A program made the translations under genes and the position numbers. From contig CAVOTL010000003.1 of assembly GCA_963699345.1 (NCBI GenBank), positions 1 to 64,000 on the forward strand: a DNA stretch of 64,000 nt, given 5' to 3'. Shown piece after piece: positions 18,530 through 26,818 of this stretch. The first letter of the stretch is position 1. Every line of letters starts with the position of its first letter. Source of the DNA: Bog-756 sp963699345 (lineage in GTDB: Bacteria; Actinomycetota; Acidimicrobiia; Acidimicrobiales; RAAP-2). The notes under the pieces are model-generated. The model saw only the letters and a list, made by a program, of their open reading frames with translations, was not told the origin of the DNA and did not search any database.

Positions 18530-19444
18530 TCAGGGGAGTCGCCAGACTCCCCGGGCATCCACCACGGCCAGACCGTCGGCCGCCAGGCGTTCCGCCACCA
18601 TCCGGGCCCGGTGGGGATCGTCCGGCCACCCGGCCACCGCGGCCAGGGCGCCCCCCGCCACCGGCCCGGTCCGCAGCGCGGCCACGATGCGTCCCCGACC
18701 TTCGCGGTCGGATCCGGCGAACCGGGGCTGCGCGGTCGACACCCCGGCCGACCCGTGCGCCGGGTCGGGGCCGGTCCGGCCGGCCGCCGCCCACCGGCAG
18801 CGGCGTCGGACCGGGCACGACGGGCAGAGGGGCGCCCGGGCGGTGCACACCGTGGCGCCGAGGTCGAGCAGCGCCTGGTTGAACGACCACCCCCGGCCCG
18901 GCGGCACCATGGCGTCGACCAGCTCCTGCGCCTCGGCCGGCCGGAGCGGCCGACCGGCCACGGCCCGGGACAGCACCCGCCCGGCGTTGGTGTCGACGAT
19001 CCCCACGTCACGCCCGAAGGCGAAGGCCAGCACCGCCCGTGCCGTGTAGGGCCCGACACCGGGGAGCGCCAGCAGTCCCTCGAGCGTGTCGGGCACCGAT
19101 CCACCGTGTTCGACCGTCATGACGGTGGCCGCCCGGTGGAGGTTGCGGGCGCGGCGGTTGTAGCCCATGTCCTCCCAGGCCCGCAGCACGTCACCGAGCG
19201 GCGCCGCCGCGCACGCCGACGGGGTCGGGAAGGAGGCCAGGAACCGGTGGTACGCGGGCACGACGCGGGCGAGCTGGGTCTGTTGGGCCAACGTCTCGCT
19301 GACCAGCACGGCCCACGGATCGCGGGTGGCCCGCCACGGCAGGTCGTCGCGCCGGGTGCGGCCACCGTCCGCGGAACCCCAGGCGTCCACCGCGGTGCCG
19401 AGCGCCTGGACCTGTCGGAGCGGTCGCGCCCCGTGGGGCGTCAC
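18530..19444 (-). CDS. mutY: A/G-specific adenine glycosylase MutY (short form)
   Basis: Removes adenine mispaired with 8-oxoguanine. Catalytic Glu in LVSETLAQQTQ, helix-hairpin-helix LPGVGPYTARA, catalytic Asp in GIVDTNAGR, and a [4Fe-4S] ligand set C-x6-C-x2-C-x5-C (CTARAPLCPSCPVRRRC) are intact. At 304 residues it is shorter than MutY proteins with a NUDIX-like 8-oxoG-recognition domain. Its C-terminus (GRIVAALRTGPVAGGALAA) looks like a winged helix instead, as in other actinobacterial versions. The GTG start is tentative. Fpg, its partner in 8-oxoG repair, lies 30 kb away. Confidence 0.9.
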   Translation of the reverse strand: MTPHGARPLRQVQALGTAVDAWGSADGGRTRRDDLPWRATRDPWAVLVSETLAQQTQLARVVPAYHRFLASFPTPSACAAAPLGDVLRAWEDMGYNRRARNLHRAATVMTVEHGGSVPDTLEGLLALPGVGPYTARAVLAFAFGRDVGIVDTNAGRVLSRAVAGRPLRPAEAQELVDAMVPPGRGWSFNQALLDLGATVCTARAPLCPSCPVRRRCRWAAAGRTGPDPAHGSAGVSTAQPRFAGSDREGRGRIVAALRTGPVAGGALAAVAGWPDDPHRARMVAERLAADGLAVVDARGVWRLP

Positions 19445-19466
19445 CGGGCCGCGTCGCCCCGGGAAC

Positions 19467-19979
19467 TCACGACCAGACGTCGTCCCCGTAGGGTCGACGG
19501 CGCTCGGGGGCGAACGCCACCTTCCAGACCATCACCTTGCGGCGGAAGAAGCACACCTCCTCGCCGCGCTGGTTGAAGGCCTTGGTCTCGACGGTCACCA
19601 CCCCGCGGTCGTCGCGCGACTTCGACTCGGCCTTGCCGATCACCTTGGTCTCCGCGTAGATGGTGTCACCGTGGAACGTCGGCGCCCGGTGCAGCAGCGA
19701 TTCGACCTCCAGGTTGGCGATGGCGGCGCCGCTCACGTCGGGCACGCTCATCCCGAGGGCCAGCGAGTAGACCAGGTTTCCGACCACGACGTTCTTCTTC
19801 TGGACCGACTCGTTCTCGGCGAACCACGCGTTGGTATGGAGCGGGTGGTGGTTCATGGTGATCATGCAGAAGAGGTGGTCGTCCGCCTCCGTGATCGTCT
19901 TGCCCGGCCAGTGCCGGTAGACGTCGCCCGGGGTGAAGTCCTCGAAGTAGCGGCCGAAGGGGCGGTCATACGTGGTCAT
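19467..19979 (-). CDS. MaoC-family hot-dog dehydratase
   Basis: A 170-residue single hot-dog domain of the MaoC/(R)-enoyl-CoA hydratase type. The hydratase dyad region is TEADDHLFCMITMNHHPLHTN, with D and H as expected, and KNVVVGNLVYSLALGMSVPD follows. It probably hydrates an enoyl-CoA in fatty-acid or related degradation. It ends 22 bp upstream of mutY on the same strand and is transcribed away from the DUF-type gene. Confidence 0.85.
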   Translation of the reverse strand: MTTYDRPFGRYFEDFTPGDVYRHWPGKTITEADDHLFCMITMNHHPLHTNAWFAENESVQKKNVVVGNLVYSLALGMSVPDVSGAAIANLEVESLLHRAPTFHGDTIYAETKVIGKAESKSRDDRGVVTVETKAFNQRGEEVCFFRRKVMVWKVAFAPERRRPYGDDVWS

Positions 19980-20065
19980 GACCGCCGATAGTAGGCGGGC
20001 CGGCCGCGGCCGCCGACGGCCGGATCCGGTCGTGCGGATCGGGCCCCCGGATCAGGGCGTGCGGA

Positions 20066-20500
20066 TCAGGCCGCAGGCTGGGGCAGGGGCCGGGTGGTGA
20101 AGGCGAGCACCCAGTCCGGGTGGCTGTCGCCGTCGATGGCCATCCTCCACGTGTAGCGGGTGCCCGGGGTGAGGGGCAGCGGGCCGAGGTTGACGGCCAG
20201 GGCCACGTCCACCGGCGAGCCCTCGGGGACGTCGGTCGGGCGGCCCACGGTGAACTCGCCGCGCACCTCGACCGGGTGCTCGCCATCGGGGGTGGGCACC
20301 AGGACCGGGGCCCCGTCGGCGTCCTCCAGGTACAGCTCCCAGTGGTGGGCGGCCTCCGCCTCGTGCCAACCCACGTCGATCTTGAGGGCGATGGCCGAAG
20401 GGACCGGGTCGGGGCCGGTCATGCTCCACCCGCCCCCGAGGACGTAGAGCTTGCCGTCGGCCACCTGGGCCGAGTCACAGAGGATCATGGTTACCTTCAC
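20066..20500 (-). CDS. Conserved hypothetical beta-sandwich protein (DUF6941-like)
   Basis: A 144-residue soluble protein. Its opening, VKVTMILCDSAQVADGKLY then VLGGGWSM, is the hallmark of a widespread actinobacterial family of unknown function (I recall it as DUF6941; not checked). GTG 20500 starts this block and has an AGGCTA (TAGCCT on the coding strand) box 8 nt upstream, suggesting a leaderless mRNA. The rest is strand-rich with a Pro-rich end. No catalytic motif is evident. Confidence 0.75.
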   Translation of the reverse strand: MKVTMILCDSAQVADGKLYVLGGGWSMTGPDPVPSAIALKIDVGWHEAEAAHHWELYLEDADGAPVLVPTPDGEHPVEVRGEFTVGRPTDVPEGSPVDVALAVNLGPLPLTPGTRYTWRMAIDGDSHPDWVLAFTTRPLPQPAA

Positions 20501-20600
20501 GGACGGTGAGGCTACCGGTTCCGCGGCGGACCCCCGCACCGCCGGACCCGCCGGGCGCGTTCGGCGGACGGCGTCCGGGTCGGCCGGTATCGTTCGCCGG

Positions 20601-21248
20601 ATGGAACTGCGCGGCCTGCGGGACGACGTCTACCGGCGGCCGTTGGCCACGGCGCTCGACCGGCTCGGCATCGGCCCCGGCTGGACGTGTGTCGACGTCG
20701 GGGCCGGGGGTGGCGACGTCTCGGTGGCCCTGGCCGAGATCGTCGGACGCGATGGGCGGGTCTACGCCGTGGACTCCGATCCGACGACCCGCGACGAGGT
20801 CGCCTCGGCCGCCGCCGCCCACAGCCAGGTGCTGGCCATCACCCAGGCCGGTGAGGACCTGCGCCTGCCCGAGCCCGTCGACCTGGCCTTCTGCCGCTTC
20901 CTGCTGTTGCACGTGGCCGATCCCGCCGTCGTGCTCCGCCGCATGGCCGCCGCCGTCCGTCCCGGGGGCTGGGTGGTGGCCCAGGAACCGATCACCTCCG
21001 CCGGGCGGATCGCCGGTCGTCCCTTCTCGATGCCCGACGCCCGGCACCCCGACGTCGGGGCGCTCCTCCCCTCCCTCGTGCGGGACGCCGGACTGGTGAC
21101 CGTCGACGCCTGGGCGGAAGCCCCGGCGGGAGCCGGTCCCGGACCGGTGGCCGACTATCTCGAGGTGCTCACCGAGGTCGACCCCGGGGACGATCCGGTG
21201 GTGCTGCCACCCCTGGTGACGGTGGTGGCCCAGCGCCCCCCGGACTGA
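20601..21248 (+). CDS. Class I SAM-dependent methyltransferase
   Basis: A 215-residue methyltransferase. Motif I is CVDVGAGGGDVSVAL, the acidic post-I residue is in VYAVDSDPT, and motif IV-like DLAFCRFLLLHVADP and a PGGWVVAQEP block follow, as in ubiquinone/menaquinone-type and small-molecule methyltransferases. A TATCGT box lies 7 nt before the ATG. The acceptor is unknown. The acyl-CoA dehydrogenase gene starts 70 bp downstream. Confidence 0.82.
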   Translation: MELRGLRDDVYRRPLATALDRLGIGPGWTCVDVGAGGGDVSVALAEIVGRDGRVYAVDSDPTTRDEVASAAAAHSQVLAITQAGEDLRLPEPVDLAFCRFLLLHVADPAVVLRRMAAAVRPGGWVVAQEPITSAGRIAGRPFSMPDARHPDVGALLPSLVRDAGLVTVDAWAEAPAGAGPGPVADYLEVLTEVDPGDDPVVLPPLVTVVAQRPPD

Positions 21249-21318
21249 CCACGGCGGCCCTCGGGGCGCTAGCGCCGCCGGCTGTCGGGGGTCCGGAGGG
21301 GCCGGATAACCTTGGACG

Positions 21319-22938
21319 GTGACCACCGACCCCACCGCCGCACCCGACCTGCTCGCCGCCTCCGACGCCACCGCCGTGGCCCGCTCCGTGGTGGAGTCCG
21401 GCATCGAGGCGCTGCGGGCGGCGGGCGGTCCCGACCGGGCCCAGGTGCTCGCCTACGACGTCTCCCACGCGGCGGCGGCGGTTCGTACCGCCGAGTCCGT
21501 GCTGTCCTACGGGGCCCACGGCGACACGGAGGCCCGCATCGCCTGCGCCTTCGTCGCCGACGCCTTGGCCGACCTGGGTGGCCGCCTGGTCGGCCGGAGC
21601 GCCGAGTGGGGCGTCACCCCCGACTGGATGGCCCCGGCCGAGTCGTTCGTCGTCACCTACCGCGATCCCGCCTTCCTCGGGTCCCTGGCCGGGACCCAGG
21701 GCGAACGGCACCTCGACGCCGACTTCGAGCTGGTGCGCGACACCTTCCACCGCTTCGCCGACGAACAGATCCGGCCCCGCGCCGAGCACATCCACCGGGC
21801 GAACACCGACATCCCCGAGGAGATCATCGCCGGCATGGCCGAGATGGGCGGATTCGGGATGTCGGTCCCCGAGGAGTACGGCGGCTTCGCCGCCGAGGGC
21901 GACGCCGACTACCTGTCGATGGTGGTGGCCACCGAGGAACTCACCTGGGGGTCCCTCGGCGCCGGTGGCTCGCTGATCACGCGCCCGGAGATCCTGACCC
22001 GGGCCATCGTCAAGGGCGGTACCGAGGATCAGAAGCGGTACTGGCTCCCGAAGCTGGCCACCGCCGAGGTGCTCGGTGCGGTGGCCGTCACTGAGCCGGA
22101 CTACGGCTCGGACGTGGCCGGGGTGATGCTGCCGGCCACCAAGGTCGACGGCGGGTGGATCCTCAACGGGGTGAAGACGTGGTGCACCTTCGCGGCCCGG
22201 GCCGACGTCCTGCTGCTGCTGGCCCGCACCGACCCGGACCGCTCCAAGGGTCACCGCGGGCTGTCGATCTTCCTCGTCGAGAAGCCCCCCGCCGACGGCC
22301 ACGGCTTCTCTTTCTCCCAGGAGCCCGGGGCGGACGGCCGGCCGGCCGACTCCGGCGGGAAGATGGAGGGGCGCGCCATCGACACGCTCGGCTACCGGGG
22401 CATGCACTCCTACGAGGTCTCCCTCGAGAACTGGTTCGTGCCCGATGCCAACCTGGTCGGCGGCGAGTCCGGTCTGGGCCAGGGCTTCTACCTCCAGATG
22501 CAGGGCTTCGAGAACGGGCGCCTGCAGACCGCGGCCCGGGCCGTCGGCCTCATGCAGGCGGCCTACGAGGCGGCGCTCGAGTACGCCACCAACCGGGTCG
22601 TGTTCGGCTCGCCCATCGTCGACTACGAGCTGACGAAGGTGAAGCTGGCCCGCATGGCCGTCCTGATCCAGGCGTCGCGCCAGTTCGCCTACGAGGTGGC
22701 CCGCCTGATGTCCAAGGGTGAGGGTGCGCTGGAGGCGTCGATGATCAAGGCCTACGTGTGCCGCTCCGCGGAGTGGGTGACCCGTGAGGCGCTGCAGATC
22801 CACGGCGGCATGGGCTACGCCGAGGAGTATCCGGTCAGCCGGTACTTCGTCGACGCCCGCGTGCTGTCCATCTTCGAGGGCGCCGACGAGACGCTGTGCC
22901 TCAAGGTGATCGCCCGGAGGCTCCTGGCGGGAGGCTGA
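21319..22938 (+). CDS. Acyl-CoA dehydrogenase family flavoprotein
   Basis: A 539-residue acyl-CoA dehydrogenase, longer than the usual 380-400 because of an extra roughly 120-residue N-terminal helical region. FAD/acyl-CoA blocks are AVTEPDYGSDVAG and the C-terminal QIHGGMGYAEEYPVSRYFVDAR. The catalytic base is the Glu in SIFEGADETLCLKV. It resembles the large dehydrogenases that act with a partner mutase or on branched substrates. GTG start with a TAACCT box 6 nt upstream. Confidence 0.9.
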   Translation: MTTDPTAAPDLLAASDATAVARSVVESGIEALRAAGGPDRAQVLAYDVSHAAAAVRTAESVLSYGAHGDTEARIACAFVADALADLGGRLVGRSAEWGVTPDWMAPAESFVVTYRDPAFLGSLAGTQGERHLDADFELVRDTFHRFADEQIRPRAEHIHRANTDIPEEIIAGMAEMGGFGMSVPEEYGGFAAEGDADYLSMVVATEELTWGSLGAGGSLITRPEILTRAIVKGGTEDQKRYWLPKLATAEVLGAVAVTEPDYGSDVAGVMLPATKVDGGWILNGVKTWCTFAARADVLLLLARTDPDRSKGHRGLSIFLVEKPPADGHGFSFSQEPGADGRPADSGGKMEGRAIDTLGYRGMHSYEVSLENWFVPDANLVGGESGLGQGFYLQMQGFENGRLQTAARAVGLMQAAYEAALEYATNRVVFGSPIVDYELTKVKLARMAVLIQASRQFAYEVARLMSKGEGALEASMIKAYVCRSAEWVTREALQIHGGMGYAEEYPVSRYFVDARVLSIFEGADETLCLKVIARRLLAGG

Positions 22939-23027
22939 CCGCACCCGGCGGGCCGGCACCGGACCGCCACCACGGACCGGGCGCGCACCGACACCATCCG
23001 GGCCCCGGAACCCCGGGAGGGGGCCGC

Positions 23028-23261
23028 CTACGAGTCGCTGTTGACCCGCGTGAGTTCGATCGAGATCTGGTCGTCGGCCAGCTCCTGGCCGCTGAAGACG
23101 CAGTCGAAGACCTTGGCCACCCGCAGCACCATCTCGGCGTTCGACGCGCTGACCGCCATATGGCAGGCGCCGTCGGCGCTGAGCCGCTCCCACAGGATGC
23201 CGATCTCGAACCCCCGCTGGAACTCGGGGTCGTCGGTGTCGAAGTGCAGGACCGATTCCAT
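23028..23261 (-). CDS. Small hypothetical protein (77 aa)
   Basis: From ATG 23261 the product is MESVLHFDTDDPEFQRGFEI and so on, acidic and soluble, with three Cys and a VAKVFDCVFSGQELADDQISIEL centre. The frame extends further upstream but with no conserved look. Not a recognised family. It lies tail-to-tail with the acyl-CoA dehydrogenase and divergently from the CoA-transferase homologue. Confidence 0.55.
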   Translation of the reverse strand: MESVLHFDTDDPEFQRGFEIGILWERLSADGACHMAVSASNAEMVLRVAKVFDCVFSGQELADDQISIELTRVNSDS

Positions 23262-23377
23262 GCACCTCGTATCGACCGTTCCGTGCAGTTTCTTGACCCC
23301 TCGTGCCCCCGGACCGTGACGGGCGGTCGACGGCACCGGTGATTGACGCCGGGGGAGCCACCGCCGACGATGGGGGG

Positions 23378-24763
23378 ATGGCGGCCGATCCCCTCGCGCT
23401 CCTGGACGAGTTCCTCGGCGCCCTCGACCTGCCCGGGGCGCGTCCCGACGTGGACCTCCCCGCGGGAGGCAGCCTCCCCTCGGCGTTCCGGGTCAGCGAC
23501 CTGGCCCAGGCGTCGATGGCGGCGGCCGGTGTCGCCCTGTCCCGGTTGGCGGCCGGTCCGGACCGGACCGATCCACCTCCGGTGTCCGTGGACCGGGACC
23601 TGGCGTCGGCCTGGTTCGCGTTCTCGATCCGGCCGCGGGGATGGGAGCTGCCGCCGGTGTGGGACGCGGTGGCCGGGGACTACGCGTGCGACGACGGGTG
23701 GATCCAACTCCACACCAACGCCCCCCACCACCGGGAGGCGGCCCTCGGGGTCCTCGGGGTCCCCGGCGAGCGGGAGGCGGTCGCCGCCGAGGTGGCGCGT
23801 TGGCGGGCCGACGACCTCGAGGCGGCGGTGGTCGACGCCGGAGGCGTGGCCGCGGCGCTGCGCTCCGTCGAGGCGTGGGACAGCCATCCCCAGGGCGCGG
23901 CGGTGGCGGCCGAGCCCCTCCTCCACCGCGAGCGGACCGGACCCGCCGACGATCTGCAGGAACGGCCCGCCACCCCGGGTCGACCCCTCGCCGGGCTGCG
24001 CGTGCTCGACCTCACCCGGGTCCTGGCCGGCCCGGTGGCCACCCGCCTGCTGGCCGGGTGGGGAGCCGAGGTGTTGCGGATCGACCCACCGGGGTGGGAC
24101 GAGCCGAACATCGTGCCCGAGGTCACCCTCGGCAAGGCGTGCGCCCGACTGGATGCGCGGACGGTGGCCGGGCGCGACCATCTGCGCCGCCTCCTCGCCT
24201 CGGCCGACGTCCTGGTCCACGGGTACCGTCCCGGCGCGCTCGAGGGGCTGGGACTCGGACCCGACGCCCGGCGGGAGGCTCGCCCCGGGCTCGTCGACGT
24301 CAGCCTCGACGCCTACGGGTGGACGGGTCCCTGGTCGGGTCGCCGCGGATTCGACAGCCTGGTCCAGCGGAGTTCGGGCATCGCCGAGTCGGGACGACGG
24401 GCCGCCGGCGCCGACCGCCCCGTGCCGCTGCCCGTCCAGGCCCTGGACCATGCCGCCGGCTACCTCCTGGCGGCCGCCGCGCTCACCGGGGTGGCACAGC
24501 GGCGCGAGGACGGTCGGGGGAGCCGGTGGCGGACGTCACTCGCCCGCATGTCCCGCCTCCTGGTCGACGCCGGCGTCGGCGCGCGGATCACCGGCGACGG
24601 GATCGATCCGGCCGGGCCGGACCCCGACGGACCGGTCGAGCGGACGGCCTGGGGTGACGCGCGACGGCTGCCCCCGCCCCTGGTGGTGTCCGGGTCGCCC
24701 CTGCGTTGGGATCGACCGGCCGGGGTCCTCGGCTCCTCACCGGCGGAGTGGTCAGCCGACTGA
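23378..24763 (+). CDS. CaiB/BaiF CoA-transferase homologue with permuted domains
   Basis: A 461-residue protein whose two halves match the family III CoA-transferase in reversed order. Residues about 95-205 (GDYACDDGWIQLHTNAP to AWDSHPQG) look like the usual C-terminal region. Residues from about 213 (GLRVLDLTRVLAGPVATRLL) look like the usual N-terminus. At the normal catalytic-Asp position (family consensus G-x-H-V-D-V-S-L) it reads SRWRTSL, so the Asp is replaced by Thr. It may be inactive or have another role. ATG 23378 is preceded by GGGGG. Confidence 0.78.
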   Translation: MAADPLALLDEFLGALDLPGARPDVDLPAGGSLPSAFRVSDLAQASMAAAGVALSRLAAGPDRTDPPPVSVDRDLASAWFAFSIRPRGWELPPVWDAVAGDYACDDGWIQLHTNAPHHREAALGVLGVPGEREAVAAEVARWRADDLEAAVVDAGGVAAALRSVEAWDSHPQGAAVAAEPLLHRERTGPADDLQERPATPGRPLAGLRVLDLTRVLAGPVATRLLAGWGAEVLRIDPPGWDEPNIVPEVTLGKACARLDARTVAGRDHLRRLLASADVLVHGYRPGALEGLGLGPDARREARPGLVDVSLDAYGWTGPWSGRRGFDSLVQRSSGIAESGRRAAGADRPVPLPVQALDHAAGYLLAAAALTGVAQRREDGRGSRWRTSLARMSRLLVDAGVGARITGDGIDPAGPDPDGPVERTAWGDARRLPPPLVVSGSPLRWDRPAGVLGSSPAEWSAD

Positions 24764-24768
24764 CCAGG

Positions 24769-26028
24769 TCACCCGCGGGTGCTCGTGGGCGACCGGGGCG
24801 CGACCCCGGGCCCGGGGGCCCGCCCCGCGGAGGCGTGGGACGTCCGCCGCACGACGTCCACCAGGGCCAGGAGCACGGCCGCCGCCCCGAGTCCGGCGCC
24901 GAAGACACACACGCCGGCCCAACGGTGCTCACCGTAGAGCCAGCTCCCGACAGCCGAGCCGATGGCGCCACCGACGAAGTAGCAGACCATGTACGACGAG
25001 TTGATCCGACTCCGGGCCTCGGGGGCCAGGCGGTAGATGATCGACTGGTTGGTGACCTGCAGACCCTGGACCCCGACGTCGAGCACGAGGATGCCGAGGA
25101 TCATCAGCCACAGGCTGTGGCCCCCGAACCACAGCAGCAGGAACGACACCCCCACCAGGAGGGCGAACACCGTGGTGGTCAGCCGGGTGAGGTCGCGGTC
25201 GGCCCAGCGACCGGCCACGTTGGCCGCCAGCGCACCGGCCGCCCCCACCAGTCCGAACAGCCCGATGGTGGTGTCGCCGTAGTGGAACGGGGCCCCCGAC
25301 AGGACGAAGGCCATCGTCGTCCAAAAGGCGCTGAAGGCGGCGAAGCCCAGGGCCCCGAACACCGCCCGGCGCCGCAGCAGCGGCTCCGCCAGGAAGAGGG
25401 CGGCCGTCGAGCGCAGCAGCGACAGGTAGGAGAGGTGCGGGCGGTCGTGCTCGCCGGGGAGCACCCGGGCGAGCACGAGGGCCATGACGGCGCACAGGAC
25501 GGCGGCGACGACATAGACGGCCCGCCATCCGGCGATACCGGCCACGATGCCCGACACGGTGCGGGCCAGGAGGATGCCGAGCAGCAGACCGGTCATGACC
25601 ATGCCCACCACCCGGCCCCGGCTGTCGTCGTCGGCCAGGGACGCGGCCATCGGGACGAGCATCTGGGCGACCGTCGAGCCGGCGCCCACCAGCAGGGCCA
25701 CGGCGATCAGGAAGCCGATGCCGGGCGCGACCGACGAGGCGACGAGCGCGAGGGCCGTCACCGTCAGGGCGGCGGGCACCAGGCGACGACGCGCCAGGAG
25801 GTCCCCCAACGGCACGAGGAGGGCGAGGCCGAGGGCGTACCCGACCTGGGAGAAGGTGACCACCAGCCCGGCGGTCGCCGAATTCGCCCCGAACGTGCGG
25901 GCGATGTGGTCGAGGACGGGCTGGGCGTAGTAGAGGTTGGCGGCGGCCAGGCCACAGGCCACCGCGAACAGGAGCACCAGGCCCCGGGAGATCCCCCCCA
26001 CCTCTGTCCGCTTCTCGGTCCGCTTCAC
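24769..26028 (-). CDS. MFS transporter, sugar/drug efflux type
   Basis: A 419-residue major facilitator with twelve predicted hydrophobic segments. The start GLAAANLYYAQPVLDHIAR and the cytoplasmic loop GDLLARRRLVP are typical of the arabinose-efflux/DHA1 group. GTG 26028 is preceded by GGAGG (coding strand). A 10-codon upstream frame (MENPMAPEAE) ends with a stop overlapping this GTG. A TetR gene is divergent, and nested palindromes lie between the two, so substrate-induced export is likely. Confidence 0.88.
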   Translation of the reverse strand: MKRTEKRTEVGGISRGLVLLFAVACGLAAANLYYAQPVLDHIARTFGANSATAGLVVTFSQVGYALGLALLVPLGDLLARRRLVPAALTVTALALVASSVAPGIGFLIAVALLVGAGSTVAQMLVPMAASLADDDSRGRVVGMVMTGLLLGILLARTVSGIVAGIAGWRAVYVVAAVLCAVMALVLARVLPGEHDRPHLSYLSLLRSTAALFLAEPLLRRRAVFGALGFAAFSAFWTTMAFVLSGAPFHYGDTTIGLFGLVGAAGALAANVAGRWADRDLTRLTTTVFALLVGVSFLLLWFGGHSLWLMILGILVLDVGVQGLQVTNQSIIYRLAPEARSRINSSYMVCYFVGGAIGSAVGSWLYGEHRWAGVCVFGAGLGAAAVLLALVDVVRRTSHASAGRAPGPGVAPRSPTSTRG

Positions 26029-26073
26029 TCGGCCTCCGGGGCCATCGGGTTCTCCATGCGTATCTGAACACTG

Positions 26074-26107
26074 CGTACAGGAAGGGTATTCCTGTACGAT
26101 CCGTACA
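26074..26107. promoter_or_regulatory. Nested TetR-type operators
   Basis: CGTACAGGAA (26074-26083) and TTCCTGTACG (26089-26098) form a perfect 10-bp inverted repeat around GGGTA. The right arm overlaps a second perfect repeat, TGTACG-ATC-CGTACA (26093-26107). They lie 46 bp before the transporter GTG and 18 bp before the TetR GTG, where a dimeric TetR would repress both genes. Confidence 0.75.
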
Positions 26108-26125
26108 TCAAGTAGCCTGGGCCCC

Positions 26126-26779
26126 GTGACCGCCACCCGCGAACCGGCGACCGTGGCCCCGGTCGGGCACCACCGGGCCGGTCGACCCCGGAGCGAGGAG
26201 GCCCGCCGGGCCGTCCTGGAGGCGGCGGCGGACCTGCTGGTCGAAGGGGGGCTGGCCCGCGCCACCATCGAGGCCATCGCCGCCCGGGCCGGCGTCTCCA
26301 AGGTGACCATCTACAAGTGGTGGCCGTCGCGGGGCGCCGTGGCGATCGACGCCTACTTCCACCGCTACCGGGCCACCGCCGAATTCGAGGACACCGGAGA
26401 GCTGGCCGCCGACCTGACGGGACAGATCCGTCTGCTCGTCGAGGCGTTCCGGGGGCGGGCCGGCGAGGTCATGGCCGAGTTGATCGGTCAGGCGCAGACC
26501 GATCCCGCCCTGTCGGCCATCCTGCGCACCCACTGGATCGATCCCCGACGAGCGGCCAGCTCGGAGGTGCTCCGTCGGGCCGTCGAGCGCGGCGAGATCC
26601 GACCCGACGTCGACATCCCGGTCGTCCTCGACCAGCTGTACGGCCCGATCTACTACCGCCTGCTCCTGCACCACGAGCCGTTGGAGGCGGACCTGGCCGA
26701 CGTCCTGGTCTCGACCACCCTCGAGGGGATCCTGGTCACCGGGGACCCGGGGCCCCGCCGCCGGTCCGCCCGACCCTGA
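26126..26779 (+). CDS. TetR-family regulator of the adjacent MFS exporter
   Basis: A 217-residue repressor. The N-terminal helix-turn-helix is TIEAIAARAGVSKVTIYKWW (residues about 45-64), and the C-terminal ligand domain (GQIRLLVEAFRGRAGEVMAEL, and so on) has the helical pattern of the TetR_C family. GTG 26126 has a TAGCCT box 7 nt upstream. The operator overlaps the promoters of this gene and the MFS gene, so autoregulation is expected. Ligand unknown. Confidence 0.88.
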   Translation: MTATREPATVAPVGHHRAGRPRSEEARRAVLEAAADLLVEGGLARATIEAIAARAGVSKVTIYKWWPSRGAVAIDAYFHRYRATAEFEDTGELAADLTGQIRLLVEAFRGRAGEVMAELIGQAQTDPALSAILRTHWIDPRRAASSEVLRRAVERGEIRPDVDIPVVLDQLYGPIYYRLLLHHEPLEADLADVLVSTTLEGILVTGDPGPRRRSARP

Positions 26780-26818
26780 TCTCCCCCCGTCGGACGGAGC
26801 CCGTGATCGGGCCGGGCG

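Noticed and set aside
21169..23361. 730-codon - strand open frame
   Set aside because: Antisense to the acyl-CoA dehydrogenase; no recognisable motif and skewed composition.
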